Shown here: positions 23,501 through 29,536 of the stretch, piece by piece | Layout: each line of letters begins with the position of its first letter | Numbering within the stretch: the first letter of the stretch is position 1 | Translations under genes and position numbers: made by a program | Source: Siphonodentalium dalli | Lineage: Eukaryota; Mollusca; Scaphopoda; Gadilida; Siphonodentaliidae | Assembly: GCA_032622095.1 (NCBI GenBank) | Contig: CP136068.1 | Span: 157,071,151 to 157,135,150 of the forward strand | DNA length: 64,000 nucleotides | Direction: 5' to 3' | The notes under the pieces: generated by a model | What the model was told of the DNA's origin: nothing | Database searches by the model: none | What the model saw: only the letters and a program-made list of their open reading frames with translations

Positions 23501-24841
23501 GAGCCCTCCGTCCGTCCGTCCGTCCGTCCGTACGAACGTTTCAACTCATAACTTTGGTTTCGCTAACTCAATTCAGTTGATCTTTGGTATGCTAATAGAC
23601 CAGCCGGGGGGACAAGATTTTCCCATAACTGCGGTTTCGTCCGCCCATTTTTTCCATAGTTACGCCCCTTTTTGGACTTAGAAAATTGTCGACCCGTACG
23701 AACGTTTCAACTCATAACTTTGGTTTCGCTAACTCAATTCAGTTGATCTTTGGTATGCTAATAGACCAGCCGGAGGAAAAGATTTCCCCATAACTGCGGT
23801 TTCGTCCACCCATTTTTTCCAGAGTTACGCCCCTTTTTGGACTTAGAAAATTGTCCGTACGAACGTTTCAACTCATAACTTTGGTTTCGCTAACTCAATT
23901 CAGTTGATCTTTGGTATGCTAATAGACCAGCCGGGGGGACAAGATTTCCCCATAGCCGTGGTTTCGTCCGCCCATTTTTTCCAGAGTTACGCCCCTTTTT
24001 GGACTTAGAAAATTCAGTTTTCTGTGGCATACGAACGTTTCAACTCATAACTTTGGTTTCGCTAATTCAATTCAGTTGATATTTGGTATGCCAATAGACC
24101 AGCCGGGGGGACAAGATTTCCCCATAGCCGTGGTTTCGTCCGCCCATTTTTTCCAGAGTTACGATCCTTTTTGGACTTAGAAAATTCAGGTATTCTGCTA
24201 CTTTTTTTGGTTTCCAGATGATAACTTGATTTTGGATTGTTTACTCATGAATAACATAACTTTACAAAGTGCCATTTAATAAGCATTTGCACAAAAATAA
24301 GAAAAATCCTCTCTGATTGTACAGTCGGGGGCGTTACCTCAGCCCAGCGGTCAACCCAAAGAGCCATATGAAGTTTTGTATCAAATGGATGAAAAACGTT
24401 GGGTGTATGGCATGCAAAGTATTTATTTTTTAATCATGCAAAGAGTAAAATCCTAGATGGTTGCCGGCCACCATGTTTTTGATCGAATGTTCTTGAAATT
24501 TGATCGCTCCCATCTAGAAGTGATCCTGAACATGCTTGTAAATTTTCTAAATATTTCTTCAACAAAAACGACCAGTGGATGATTTTCAAACAAATTCATG
24601 AATCTGATTGTTGACATTATTTATTTGCAGAAAATGATTTTGTTCAATTCTAGCCTTAATACATGATCCCTATTTTTCTATTAGATGATTATATGTACAT
24701 GATATAAATAATCTAGAGACACGTTAGTTACCATGACAATGAGATTTAATAATGGAGAATGACATAGTTTTAATAACATTTTTTCAGGAATGCCGTAAAA
24801 ATGAAATACTGCTGTCCAAACTGAAGGATCTCGGGAAGTGA
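2469..24841 (+). CDS. CCDC93: CCDC93 orthologue, 3' part of gene (13 exons, C-terminal ~350 aa)
   Basis: CCDC93 is the coiled-coil partner of CCDC22 in the CCC complex, which works with Retriever and WASH in endosome-to-plasma-membrane recycling. Joining 13 GT-AG exons keeps one open frame of about 350 codons to a TGA at 24839-24841. Recognition rests on blocks that match the vertebrate protein from memory: [70 protein letters not shown] and the C-terminal NEILLSK. The human protein is about 631 aa, so this is roughly its C-terminal 55 percent. The linker between the exons at 12497 and 16367 is shorter than in human. Composition is charged and Glu/Lys/Gln-rich with heptad spacing, as expected for coiled coil. 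The N-terminal domain and the promoter are outside the window. Several exon edges are duplicated in the introns; see the repeat entries. Confidence 0.95.
2545..3026 (+). repeat. Tandem array built from CCDC93 exon-1 end and its splice donor
   Basis: The exon end cagagaaag|gtgc is followed by alternating ~50-60-bp units reading cagagaaag|gtgcataa and gcgaaa(g/c)gtgcataa, about four double units of ~120 bp. Most preserve a GT after the exon-like AAAG. Remnants continue at 3597-3720. Use of a later donor would include in-frame stops. Confidence 0.85.
3028..3597. mobile_element. Unclassified MITE inserted in the array
   Basis: Inverted ends agtctaactaaaactagac and gtctagttttaatcagtct bound ~570 bp of unrelated sequence. 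Array units lie on both sides (gagaaag before, tagtgaaatgtgcataat after), so the element landed in the tandem array after it formed. Confidence 0.6.
3741..4766. repeat. Minisatellite, ~32-bp unit, about 30 copies
   Basis: Units read gagaaggcactgccccctg followed by tttggttattagg, with variants (gggcgaagg, ctgtccc, ggttatag). Open frames on both strands across it are repeat translations. Degenerate units recur at 4975-5100. Confidence 0.95.
4767..5188. other. Intronic sequence, mostly unrecognised
   Basis: It contains decayed minisatellite-like pieces near 4975-5100 (gagagaagtcacttccccctgg, ccctgtctctctaag). Nothing else is identified. Confidence 0.5.
5189..5594. repeat. Hairpin element
   Basis: Arms tgtcacaaggctttgatca (5190 on) and the complement gaagccttgtgaca (5578-5592), extended by tagccagctt / gctggcta, enclose ~330 bp that also contains a second imperfect copy of the left arm. 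It is probably a MITE; family unknown. Confidence 0.6.
5690..6095. repeat. Degenerate ~150-bp tandem repeat, three copies
   Basis: Each copy contains a line like ttttgagaagatgcaggcca: 5790, 5955 (atttgagtagacgcaggcc) and 6061 (ctttgagaacatgcaggtc). Short open frames on both strands are incidental. Confidence 0.55.
6297..6413 (+). CDS. CCDC93: CCDC93 exon 2 of window
   Basis: 117 bp, 39 codons, phase 0. The acceptor is cccttcccacag and the donor gag|gtaagt. It begins [15 protein letters not shown] and ends in a Gln-rich stretch [12 protein letters not shown]; the human counterpart has LNKQIAQKTKHLEE here. The last 30-40 bases and the donor are amplified directly downstream as a 49-bp tandem array. 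The first donor is chosen because every later one would place an in-frame TAA after three intronic codons. Confidence 0.88.
6414..7010 (+). repeat. Splice-donor array: 49-bp tandem units from the end of CCDC93 exon 2
   Basis: Units of cagatacagcaacaacaaaa then caagatggatgag|gtatgtt with a ttataataaa linker. Donor-like GTs fall at 6414 (real), 6505, 6602, 6651, 6700, 6749, 6798, 6847 and 6896. The period is exactly 49 bp from 6602. The unit at 6945 has lost the GT (gagctatgt), and the last at 7000 has an extra caaaaa and gttaag. Each linker puts TAA in frame. Confidence 0.93.
7114..7615. mobile_element. F3 TTAA element (interrupted by an F2 element)
   Basis: Starts TTAACCCTTCCATGACTGGA and ends gcagctcccgtcttgaaaggg. 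It has two hairpin modules of the atgcattctcttatat type, joined by the family-typical ttaccttgaccttgtaagcc. The F2 element at 7329-7579 sits between tcTTAA and TTAAtactgg. Confidence 0.82.
7329..7579. mobile_element. F2 TTAA element nested in F3
   Basis: TTAA at both ends, termini CCCTTTGAGTGCCAGG / CCTGGCACTCAAAGGG, one hairpin and a shortened right arm (~251 bp in all). Removing it with one TTAA rejoins the F3 sequence, so F2 is the younger insertion. Confidence 0.85.
7793..7855 (+). CDS. CCDC93: CCDC93 exon 3 of window
   Basis: 63 bp, 21 codons, phase 0. The acceptor is tcctgttttcag and the donor caagag|gtaaat. It encodes [12 protein letters not shown] then QETQGRLQE, corresponding to human ASHTSLQARYNEAKK in the coiled coil. 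Confidence 0.88.
7901..8300. mobile_element. F1 TTAA element
   Basis: TTAACCCTTTACCCAACA to TGTTGGGTAAAGGGTTAA with two complete hairpins; inverted in orientation relative to the copy at 370-770. Immediately after it, aaagaggtagattaacca resembles the exon-3 donor caagaggtaaattaaccc. Confidence 0.9.
8315..8635. mobile_element. F5 hairpin element, right end truncated
   Basis: cctgagaataaggtggctg then tcatttgcagaatgagg, gggtgaatttagtgatgct and its inverted copy, followed by the family body (ttctatttcttttagttta, ccaaattggcagacgac, gaggttcccaatgggtgta). The same long form is present at 51655-52050. Confidence 0.75.
8636..9983. other. Intronic sequence with a dispersed repeat at 9557-9740
   Basis: 9557-9740 is the second copy of the repeat that opens the window. 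No exon, RNA gene or terminal repeats are recognised in the rest. Short open frames at 8822-9292 have no family features. Confidence 0.5.
9984..10057 (+). CDS. CCDC93: CCDC93 exon 4 of window
   Basis: 74 bp, begins in phase 0 and ends with two bases of a codon. The acceptor is ttgttcgtag and the donor cgaga|gtaagt. It encodes [20 protein letters not shown] and further acidic residues. This part is weakly conserved against human, but the splice phase fits the next, strongly conserved exon. Confidence 0.85.
10097..10186. repeat. 45-bp tandem duplication
   Basis: tcatggaagttttaagtacc... is repeated directly as tcgtggaagtttgaagtacc..., each unit ending ccatacatattca. It lies 40 bp after the exon-4 donor but does not contain exon sequence. 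Confidence 0.85.
10213..10467. mobile_element. F3 TTAA element
   Basis: TTAACCCTTCCCTGACTGGA to cagctcccatcattaaatgg then TTAA. There are two imperfect hairpins separated by ttaccttgagcttgtaagcc. The second hairpin is eroded. Confidence 0.82.
10468..11330. other. Intronic sequence, nothing recognised
   Basis: It includes a C-rich patch (10550-10620) and overlapping short open frames on both strands at 10681-10995 with no recognisable domain. Confidence 0.4.
11330..11620. repeat. Single unit of the F7 dispersed repeat
   Basis: It contains catggccgccagctgggattt, atgactaaatcctttgac and tcatcaaacttcatac, the unit seen in tandem at 13050-14150 and inverted near 24415-24530. Confidence 0.65.
11662..11743 (+). 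CDS. CCDC93: CCDC93 exon 5 of window
   Basis: 82 bp; one base completes the Glu codon split with the previous exon, then 27 codons. The acceptor is tttatttccag and the donor aag|gtaaat. It encodes [20 protein letters not shown] then EFKASCK, one of the best conserved blocks of the family (human ILQNLRALVAMNENLKSQEQ). Confidence 0.95.
12051..12260. mobile_element. F2 TTAA element, short form
   Basis: TTAACCCTTTTAGTGCCAGG to CCTGGCACTCAAAGGG then TTTA (right target mutated). It has one complete hairpin and most of the A/T arm is deleted (210 bp). Confidence 0.85.
12497..12571 (+). CDS. CCDC93: CCDC93 exon 6 of window
   Basis: 75 bp, 25 codons, phase 0. The acceptor is aattttatag and the donor gaccag|gtatgg. 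It encodes [17 protein letters not shown] then TDVVTDDQ, matching human EEMTRLQQEIENLK. The final 21 bases with the GT are repeated at 12666-12688. Confidence 0.93.
12551..12880 (+). repeat. Tandem duplication of CCDC93 exon-6 end and donor
   Basis: The last 21 bases of exon 6 with GT (gatgttgtgactgatgacca g|gta) recur at 12666-12688. Between and after lie degenerate repeats of ggttactaatgagt and of cattcaaagaaaaa ... gagacctccctag (two copies, about 12702-12780 and 12810-12875). Reading through from the real donor meets an in-frame TGA before the copied donor. Confidence 0.88.
13050..14150. repeat. F7 tandem repeat, ~190-bp unit, about five to six copies
   Basis: Units contain catggccgccagcagccatc then ttggattttactctttgtat, cctttagcacgggctacagg and atgaaatttgtcatgga. 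The array starts with an inverted-repeat head (agctcaactttactttgta / aaagtttgagct). This style of non-coding repeat is common in mollusc genomes; the class is not assigned. Confidence 0.85.
14342..15516. mobile_element. hAT-type element with 8-bp target duplication
   Basis: The element begins CAGGGTTGTCAATAG and ends TACTTTGACAACCCTG. It is flanked on both sides by the same 8 bases GTTAAAAA (14334-14341 and 15517-15524), as hAT transposons make. Subterminal regions are rich in ggtaccggtacc-type repeats. Open frames inside are at most 67 codons, so it is non-autonomous. Confidence 0.88.
15525..15925. other. Intronic sequence, nothing recognised
   Basis: A/T-rich. A run of ttggccaatttttggccatt occurs near 15590. 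No splice-bounded conserved frame is seen. Confidence 0.4.
15926..16137. repeat. Hairpin element
   Basis: Arms gtgagcgataagcaaaacac (15938 on) and gtgttttgcttatcac (about 16115-16131) are inverted around ~170 bp. A 60-codon open frame across it is incidental. Confidence 0.55.
16367..16438 (+). CDS. CCDC93: CCDC93 exon 7 of window
   Basis: 72 bp, 24 codons, phase 0. The acceptor is tcttattccag. The donor ctg|gttcgt is weak but gives the exact join to ARKNREI. It encodes [20 protein letters not shown] then RLLL (human NMEKEKLYKIRLLQ). The human protein has about 25 more residues before this point. Confidence 0.92.
16495..17837. mobile_element. Large TTAA-flanked element (1.34 kb), piggyBac-type, non-autonomous
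   Basis: TTAA ends with inverted termini CACGTTCACTGCC and GGCAGTCAACGTG. Inside are six near-palindromic 18-mers of the form CTACGAGNTANCTCGTAG at about 16648, 16712, 16880, 16948, 17759 and 17802, and a fold-back between acgttttcaacgactta (16745) and its complement (about 16855). No transposase is present. Confidence 0.75.
17838..18092. repeat. Inverted repeat with an internal direct duplication
   Basis: Arms ccagctaacgaaatcggttg (17838) and its diverged complement (atcaatttcactagctgg, about 18073-18090). The block aatcggttgggataatg... ctttttatagcagacttta occurs twice directly (17848 and 17983). The 132-codon open frame here is a translation of this repeat. Confidence 0.6.
18176..18665. 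mobile_element. F2 TTAA element
   Basis: TTAACCCTTTGAGTGCCACG to CCTGGCACTCAAAGGGTTAA, opposite orientation to the copy at 1853. It has the full right arm with atagcgaatttaaaaacaa and one hairpin at 18546-18615. Confidence 0.9.
18666..19255. other. Intronic sequence, nothing recognised
   Basis: A/T-rich with no terminal repeats or conserved frame. Confidence 0.4.
19256..19352 (+). repeat. Two degenerate copies of the CCDC93 exon-8 3' splice-site region
   Basis: ctttagtctggaaaaaaaga then gatatttctg (19262) and tttcgggaaggaagaacaga then gagatttct (19318) align with the real tttaggctaggaaaaacaga then gaaatttctg at 19381. They lie ~56-63 bp apart. Only the first keeps an AG at the splice position. 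Confidence 0.65.
19385..19493 (+). CDS. CCDC93: CCDC93 exon 8 of window
   Basis: 109 bp, phase 0 start, one base left over. The acceptor is gctcttttttag and the donor caag|gtattg. It encodes [20 protein letters not shown] then [16 protein letters not shown], nearly identical to human. Degenerate copies of its 5' edge precede it at 19256-19352. Confidence 0.97.
19660..19742 (+). CDS. CCDC93: CCDC93 exon 9 of window
   Basis: 83 bp; two bases complete the split Val codon, then 27 codons. The acceptor is ctatttcag and the donor aaagaa|gtgagt. It encodes [19 protein letters not shown] then TKLYLSKE (human SAVHKETKQFFTLYNTLDD). Its last 18 bases plus a donor recur 47 bp downstream. Confidence 0.97.
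19725..19800 (+). repeat. Duplicated CCDC93 exon-9 end and donor
   Basis: The last 18 bases of exon 9, ctctaccttagtaaagaa, are exactly repeated at 19772-19789 and are again followed by a strong donor (gtaagt, against gtgagt in the real one). Spacing is 47 bp, so use of the second donor would shift the frame. Confidence 0.92.
20022..20273. mobile_element. F5 hairpin element, complete
   Basis: Inverted ends AAGCCTTGAAATAG and CTATTTCAAGGCTT, then tgtctgtcatttgcagaat on both sides. Inside are two palindromic halves each with gggtgaatttagtgatgct and complement. This copy best defines the family ends. Confidence 0.8.
20489..20766. mobile_element. F1 TTAA element, second hairpin deleted
   Basis: TTAACCCTTTACCCAACA to TGTTGGGTAAAGGGTTAA. 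The first hairpin is intact, and the spacer plus most of the second hairpin are deleted, leaving gagagaatgcattggcac. Confidence 0.9.
20767..21240. repeat. Dispersed tandem repeat of mollusc type
   Basis: Two to three ~140-bp units with caaccaccatctcaatgta / tcaatgaaatttgatttgg, gtttt-ttctagagttattcatctttg, and an end gggtaataggtatacccaca then ctaggcggtatgcc. It is related, inverted, to 58860-59490 and to a fragment at 12406-12450. Confidence 0.65.
21277..21314 (+). CDS. CCDC93: CCDC93 exon 10 of window (38-bp microexon-like)
   Basis: 38 bp, 12 codons plus two bases; the smallest exon here. The acceptor is tcatttcag and the donor aaca|gtgagt. It encodes [12 protein letters not shown] followed by a split Gln codon, matching human ISLLNSIHENFSQ. 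Confidence 0.95.
21819..21903 (+). CDS. CCDC93: CCDC93 exon 11 of window
   Basis: 85 bp; one base completes Gln, then 28 codons. The acceptor is aactttcag, chosen over an AG two bases later because only it restores the frame. The donor is aag|gtaata. It encodes [20 protein letters not shown] then GIKTNKSK (human [20 protein letters not shown]). Confidence 0.96.
21920..22330. repeat. 17-bp tandem repeat followed by C-rich ~60-bp repeats
   Basis: agtcaactatgtccag is repeated about six times (21923-22020). Then four to five units of tatacccccc...ataatggggggttca-gagtctgaa follow, including C-runs of 13 to 20. It starts about 20 bp after the exon-11 donor. Confidence 0.85.
22479..22592. repeat. 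Hairpin
   Basis: tgtctgttcacgtagtacag then gtttttacct (22482) pairs with aggtaaaaaacctgtactat then gtgaacagaca (22554-22587), with a ~44-bp loop. Confidence 0.8.
22995..23200. repeat. ~83-bp tandem duplication
   Basis: agaaatatcatggggttcga then tgttgaccacacaatacggg and ttatcttgtgtagctattga recur at 23026 and 23108, with a further partial at 22917. The unit ends gaagatagcacac. Confidence 0.85.
23310..23423 (+). CDS. CCDC93: CCDC93 exon 12 of window
   Basis: 114 bp, 38 codons, phase 0. The acceptor is ttgttcaatag and the donor gag|gtttgt. It encodes [20 protein letters not shown] then [18 protein letters not shown], the highly conserved C-terminal coiled coil. Confidence 0.96.
23462..24200. 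repeat. ~165-bp tandem repeat, four copies
   Basis: Units contain cgaacgtttcaactcataac, tttggtatgctaatagacca then gccgg, and gagttacgcccctttttgga. It is headed by cccccgatctccgatggaga and a gtccgtccgtcc run. It lies in the intron before the terminal CCDC93 exon. Confidence 0.9.
24415..24535. repeat. Inverted F7 fragment
   Basis: aatcatgcaaagagtaaaat then cctagatggttgccggccac is the reverse complement of the F7 unit. Confidence 0.6.
24788..24841 (+). CDS. CCDC93: CCDC93 terminal coding exon
   Basis: 54 bp, 17 codons plus TGA. The acceptor is ttttttcag. It encodes [17 protein letters not shown], ending as the human protein does (EGRKNEMLLSKVK). The 3' UTR follows and runs into an F5 hairpin element at 24889. 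No polyadenylation signal could be assigned with confidence; the first AATAAA seen is at 26067-26072. Confidence 0.96.
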   Translation, partial: ECRKNEILLSKLKDLGK

Positions 24842-24888
24842 CCTCGGAAAATCTACACACAGAGATTCTTATAGAGATCAAGTCTGCA

Positions 24889-24997
24889 AATAGTGTGTCT
24901 GTCATTTGCAGAATGAGGTCCCCCAGAGGGTGAATTTAGTGACGCTATCCCACACAGTGGGCTAGCATCACCAAATTCACCCTCTGGTGACCTCATG
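24889..24997. mobile_element. F5 hairpin element in the CCDC93 3' UTR region
   Basis: tagtgtgtctgtcatttgca then gaatgaggtc with the gggtgaatttagtgacgct palindrome, ending at the hairpin. It begins 48 bp after the stop codon. Confidence 0.75.
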
Positions 24998-25445
24998 TTT
25001 AGTTCATAATAATTGAAGACCTACTGGCAGCATTGACAAAAAGTTCCTCTTTAGAAAAAAAAACTTTGTTAATGTAAAACATTAATTTACCTCAGTAATA
25101 GGTAACTTGAAATTGGATACTGCTAATTTATAGTTTGGGTATCAAGTTTAAAGTTTCTTCAGAAAAAGTATCCAAATTGATATTATTTAGCCAAAACGCA
25201 CATAATAGTGATGATTATTTTCAATTTTTCTTTACACTGACGTTTATCCAGTATTTGCCAAAAATTGAGAATCTATAGTCTGTAAAAGAGAGTAGTCTGT
25301 TGGTGCAATACAACTTTGTATTTAAAATTTGTAAGAGTTTATGTTAGCCGATGTATGTTAATCATTCCTTATAATATTAAACTGTTGATTTTTTCTAATT
25401 ATATTTCCTTCATTTCCTGATGTACTTTGTCCTCAGGTTCATCCG

Positions 25446-25875
25446 TTTAAAGATGCATAATCCGATAAAGTGCCCCTCAATTACTATTTATTTGGATTCT
25501 GGGGTAAAAAATATTTGATTCAAGTTGAGGAACCCACTCATTAAAGCTCAGAGTTATTAGATACCAATTTATTAAATCTATTATTTTTCACCATCGAGAC
25601 CATTAGTGGCCAAGTAAAAAGTCGACGAGCAAACAGTCTCAGACCAAATTGCGCATGCAGATGGATAACTCTAAAATCAAGAGGCATTGTGTTGATAATA
25701 AGGCCAATTTTGTCGAACAACATGTTGATAAATAACACGTTGCAGGCAATTTTATACAAAAGTTGACAGTGGTTAGCATTATTTTTGGGCAATTAATCAA
25801 TTCTGATAACTGAGGCGGCATTTCTAAAAATGTTGTTGGAATCTGACCATCGAATTGAATTGAGTACCTAAATAG
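25446..25875. mobile_element. F6 fold-back element
   Basis: Begins ttaaagatgcataatccgat, with cctcaattactatttatttg and atatttgattcaagttgagg, and ends with the inverted gaattgagtaccta. It is a diverged copy of the element at 32797-33269. Confidence 0.65.
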
Positions 25876-26178
25876 GGATTTATGCATTTAAATAGGATAT
25901 TTGCATAAAGGGCAATGCCACAGCCATGTTGTAAAGTTCCAAATAATTGACGATAATTCAAACTCCAAATGCTTTAGATTGACAGAGTAATGTTCCACAA
26001 ATCAGTTTTAAGATCTTTATTTATATTTGCCATGTTGTTCATGACAACCTAAATGTTGACTTCTACAATAAACAATACAAGGAAAACATGAACTTCCACC
26101 ACCCGAGTAGAATACAATTTATTTTTCAGAACACTCGGTTATTGTGACAACTTGCCGGATATTGGTGTCTGTTACATA
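25876..26178. other. Intergenic, nothing recognised
   Basis: A/T-rich. It includes an AATAAA at 26067-26072 on the + strand, which could be a distal CCDC93 polyadenylation signal but has no other support. Confidence 0.3.
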
Positions 26179-26449
26179 TTATCCCTTTCATGGCGGGAGA
26201 TGCGCTGGTGCAGCATTAAAGATCCTGTGCCAGTGCATTCTCTTATTATTATTATAGATGCGAGTCTCCCATGGGAGCCTCGCATATATAAGAGAATGCA
26301 CGGGCTTACAAGGTCAAGGTAAATATTGTTAGACCAATGCATTCTCTTATATATGCAAGGCTCCCTATGGGAGATTCACATATTTAAGAGAATGCATTGG
26401 CACAGGGTTTACACAAAATTTCTGGAAGCGCCCGTCATGGAAGGGTTAA
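26179..26449. mobile_element. F3 TTAA element
   Basis: Left end TTATCCCTTTCATGGCGGGA (target mutated), right end cccgtcatggaagggTTAA. Two hairpins separated by acaaggtcaaggtaaatatt. Confidence 0.82.
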
Positions 26450-26484
26450 AATGCAATCAATTCAGTGCTAACAAGCAGTCGCAA

Positions 26485-27479
26485 GACGACGGTATCCCCC
26501 GCCAAATTGTGCAGTTGGGGAAGTGCATTCTCAACAAGAGGTGGGATTTTGTCAAAAAGCCTGGGTTGCGCACTCATTTTAGGACAAACAAAGTCCAATA
26601 ACTCTGCTGAAAATATCTGACCGGACCTGGTTTGCGAACTCGTTCTAGATACTGGTCAAATGAACTCATATACCAAATATCTTTGAAATCCTTTGACATT
26701 TGTGGAAATGAGCCCTGCGACGTCGTCAATTTGCACACAAAAAAATAAATAAAGTCCAATAACTCTGCTGAAAATATCCGTCCGGACCTGGTTTGCGAAC
26801 TCGTTCTAGATACTGGTCATGTGATCTCATATACCAAAAATCTTTGAAATCCGTTGACATTTGTGGAAATGAGCCGTGACGTCATCAATTTGCACACACA
26901 AAAATAAAAAAAGTCCAATAACTCTGCTGAAAATATCAGGCCGGACCTGGTTTGCGAACTCGTTCTAGATACTGGTCATGTGAACTCATATACCAAAAAT
27001 CTTTGCAATCTGTTGACATTTGTGGGAATGAGCCCCGTGACGTCGTCGATTTGCTATTTGGTAAATTCGACAAAAATAATAAACCAAGTCTAATAACTCC
27101 GGTAAAAATATCCGGCCGCACCTGGCTTGCGAACTCTTTCTAGGTAATGGTCAGGTGAACTCATATACCAAATATCTTTGAAATCCATTAAGATTTGTGG
27201 AAATGAGCCCTGTGACATCGTCTATTTGCTATTTGGTAAATTCGACAAAAATAATAAACAAAGTCCAATAACTCCGGTAAAAATAACTGGCCGAAACTGG
27301 CTTGCAAACTCATTCTAGGTAATGGTCAGGTAAACTCATATACCAAAAATCTTTGAAATCCGTTGATATTTGTTCAAGGTATGACTCTTACAAATTCGGG
27401 ACAGACGGATGGACGGACGGTGAGACGGACGGAACCCATTCCTATATCCCCCGCAAATTTTCTATTTGGCGGGGGATAA
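26485..27479. repeat. ~165-bp tandem repeat, five copies, with inverted ends
   Basis: Bounded by tatcccccgccaaatt and atttggcgggggata. Units contain aaagtccaataactctgctg then aaaatat, gcgaactcgttctagatact and ttgacatttgtggaaatgag. The right part has gacggatggacggacgg. The inverted ends suggest the whole block moves as a unit. Confidence 0.85.
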
Positions 27480-27539
27480 TGACAGGTATCAGTGTGGTGT
27501 CTTGTTACAAGTGGTTGTTTGTCCTTGGCAACTAAAGTT

Positions 27540-28135
27540 ATCATTCAGAAACAAAAATTACAAATTACAACAAAAAGGGCCATAACTCCAGTGACAATTG
27601 GCGGGTGGAACCCAAATTCAAACTTGAACTGTATTTTGGGCTAGTAAACTCACTTTCCAAATTTCATTCCATTCAATTCAGACTTAGTGCAAATTCCAAT
27701 GAAAAGGGCCATAACTGGTGAAATTTGCGAGTCGAACCCGAATTCGAACTTGACCTGTATTTTATGCTAGTAAACGCACATACCATATTTCAGTCCATTC
27801 AGTTCAGACTTACTAAAGTTATCATCCGGAAACGAAAAAAGCAATCAGACAGATGGACGGACAGACCAATAACATAATACGTCCCATTTAATTCAAAACG
27901 GGCATATAAAAACCAGAAATTTCTCAGGTTTCCCCAAATTGAAAATCCCAGCCTGTTTCGTATCCCTGTGGGGTGAGGGTAATTCCATCCTGTTTGTTAT
28001 CCCCTGGGGGTGAGGAGTGGGGGTAATCCCAGCATACTTAGTACCCCCAGGGTGAGGGGTGGGGTAATCCTAGCATGTTTGGTACCCCTGGTGGTACGGG
28101 ATGGGGGTAATCCCAGCATGTTTGGAACAAAAATG
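27540..28135. repeat. Two dispersed/tandem repeats
   Basis: 27565-27880 has two ~140-bp units with aaaagggccataactccagt and gaacttgacctgtatttt. 27950-28130 has four ~55-bp units of ggggtaatcccagcatgttt then ggtacccctggg. Confidence 0.7.
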
Positions 28136-28459
28136 CACAATGTTGATAAAATAATTTATTTTTCTGATGGATATCTGTAAGGCACATGAATCATAATTCG
28201 TAAAAATAACAAATTGCACGTACATTAAGTGATCAGGTCATGTGACGTACGTCAATCTTCTCGTCCCCTATAACAGATTGCACTACATCGATCTTCTCAA
28301 GACTAATAACAGATTGCACTTACGTCAATCTTCTCAACGCCTATACAATTGCATAAATCATCACCAACAGATTACGTGATGTGATCAGGTCATGTGATAA
28401 ATCAGCAACAGATGAGATGACATGTGATCAGGCTATGTGACATCAGAATGAAGACTGAA

Positions 28460-28676
28460 TACAGTAATGCTTTAAGTAATCAACTCCTTAACCACAGCAG
28501 AATTATGGGTAAATTTTCAGGATTTAGTCGGAAATATGGCTTGTTGCCATTCATCGGAAAGCTCTCAGTGAGAGCTTTCCGATGAATGGCAACAAGCCAT
28601 ATTTCCAACTGAATCCTGAAAAATTACCCATAATGCTGCTGTGGTTAAGGAATTGATTACTTAGGGCATTACTGTA
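28460..28676. mobile_element. F4 TA-flanked hairpin element (mariner-type MITE)
   Basis: TA at both ends, with CAGTAATGCTTTAAGTAATC and complement. It is almost entirely two inverted ~105-bp arms meeting at agctctcagtgagagct. The arms contain ggcttgttgccattcatcgg. The TA target suggests Tc1/mariner-type mobilisation. Confidence 0.85.
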
Positions 28677-28790
28677 GCTGTATAAGATCATGTTATTTGG
28701 TAGTGGTTGTGACTAAGACCAGGTTACCATTATTTACCAACAGATCATGTTGAAAATGGTAACTGTTGGAGCTGGATTAAGTAATTTGGT

Positions 28791-29262
28791 TTAAAGATAC
28801 ATAATCCGAAATAACGCTCCCAAATTACCATTTCTTTGGGCTTCGGGGGTAAAAAATATTTGATTCGAGTCAGGGAACCCACCCATCAAAGCTCAAGAGT
28901 GATCAGATATCGATTTTTGAAATTTGTTATTTCTCGAAATGTATAATTATTTGTGGCCCAGAAATGAGTCATCAAATCGACTGTCTCATTCAAAATTGCG
29001 GATGAAGATGGATAACTCTAAAATCAAGTGGTAAGACGGCCATATTTCATGATATTCAAGTGATAATACGGCCATATTTCGTTGAACAACATGTTGATAA
29101 ATAACACTGTTGTGGGAAATGTTATACCATAGTTCACAGCAGTTAGCATTATTTTGTTGTAATTAATCGATTCTGATAACAAAAATGTATTTTTGAAGAA
29201 AAGTTGTAGTTGTTTGAACTTGATGATATGGGGGACCGTCTGATCAGATTGAGTACGTTTAA
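28791..29262. mobile_element. F6 fold-back element with a long flanking direct repeat
   Basis: Begins ttaaagatacataatccgaa and ends cagattgagtacgttt. The adjacent bases aagtaatttggtt occur on both sides (28779 and 29260), a direct repeat of 12-14 bp that may be a target duplication. Confidence 0.65.
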
Positions 29263-29296
29263 GTAATTTGGTTTTCCTGATCCTCAGTATTACTCA

Positions 29297-29412
29297 TCCA
29301 TGACATGATCACCACTCATACATGACATGATCACCACTCATACATGACGTGATCACCGCTCATACATGACATGATCACCGCTCATACATGACGTGATCAC
29401 CACTCATACATG
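29297..29412. repeat. 24-bp tandem repeat, five copies
   Basis: catgacatgatcaccactca then taca, with a/g variants. Confidence 0.95.
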
Positions 29413-29536
29413 ACATGTAACTTAGTAATTCATCTGCACATGAGGATTAATTAAAGACCAGAATGCATTATAATATCCTGATTCAAAGTCACAAACTCAC
29501 TCCAAAATAGCAAGTTTGTGGTACAAGACCGGATAC

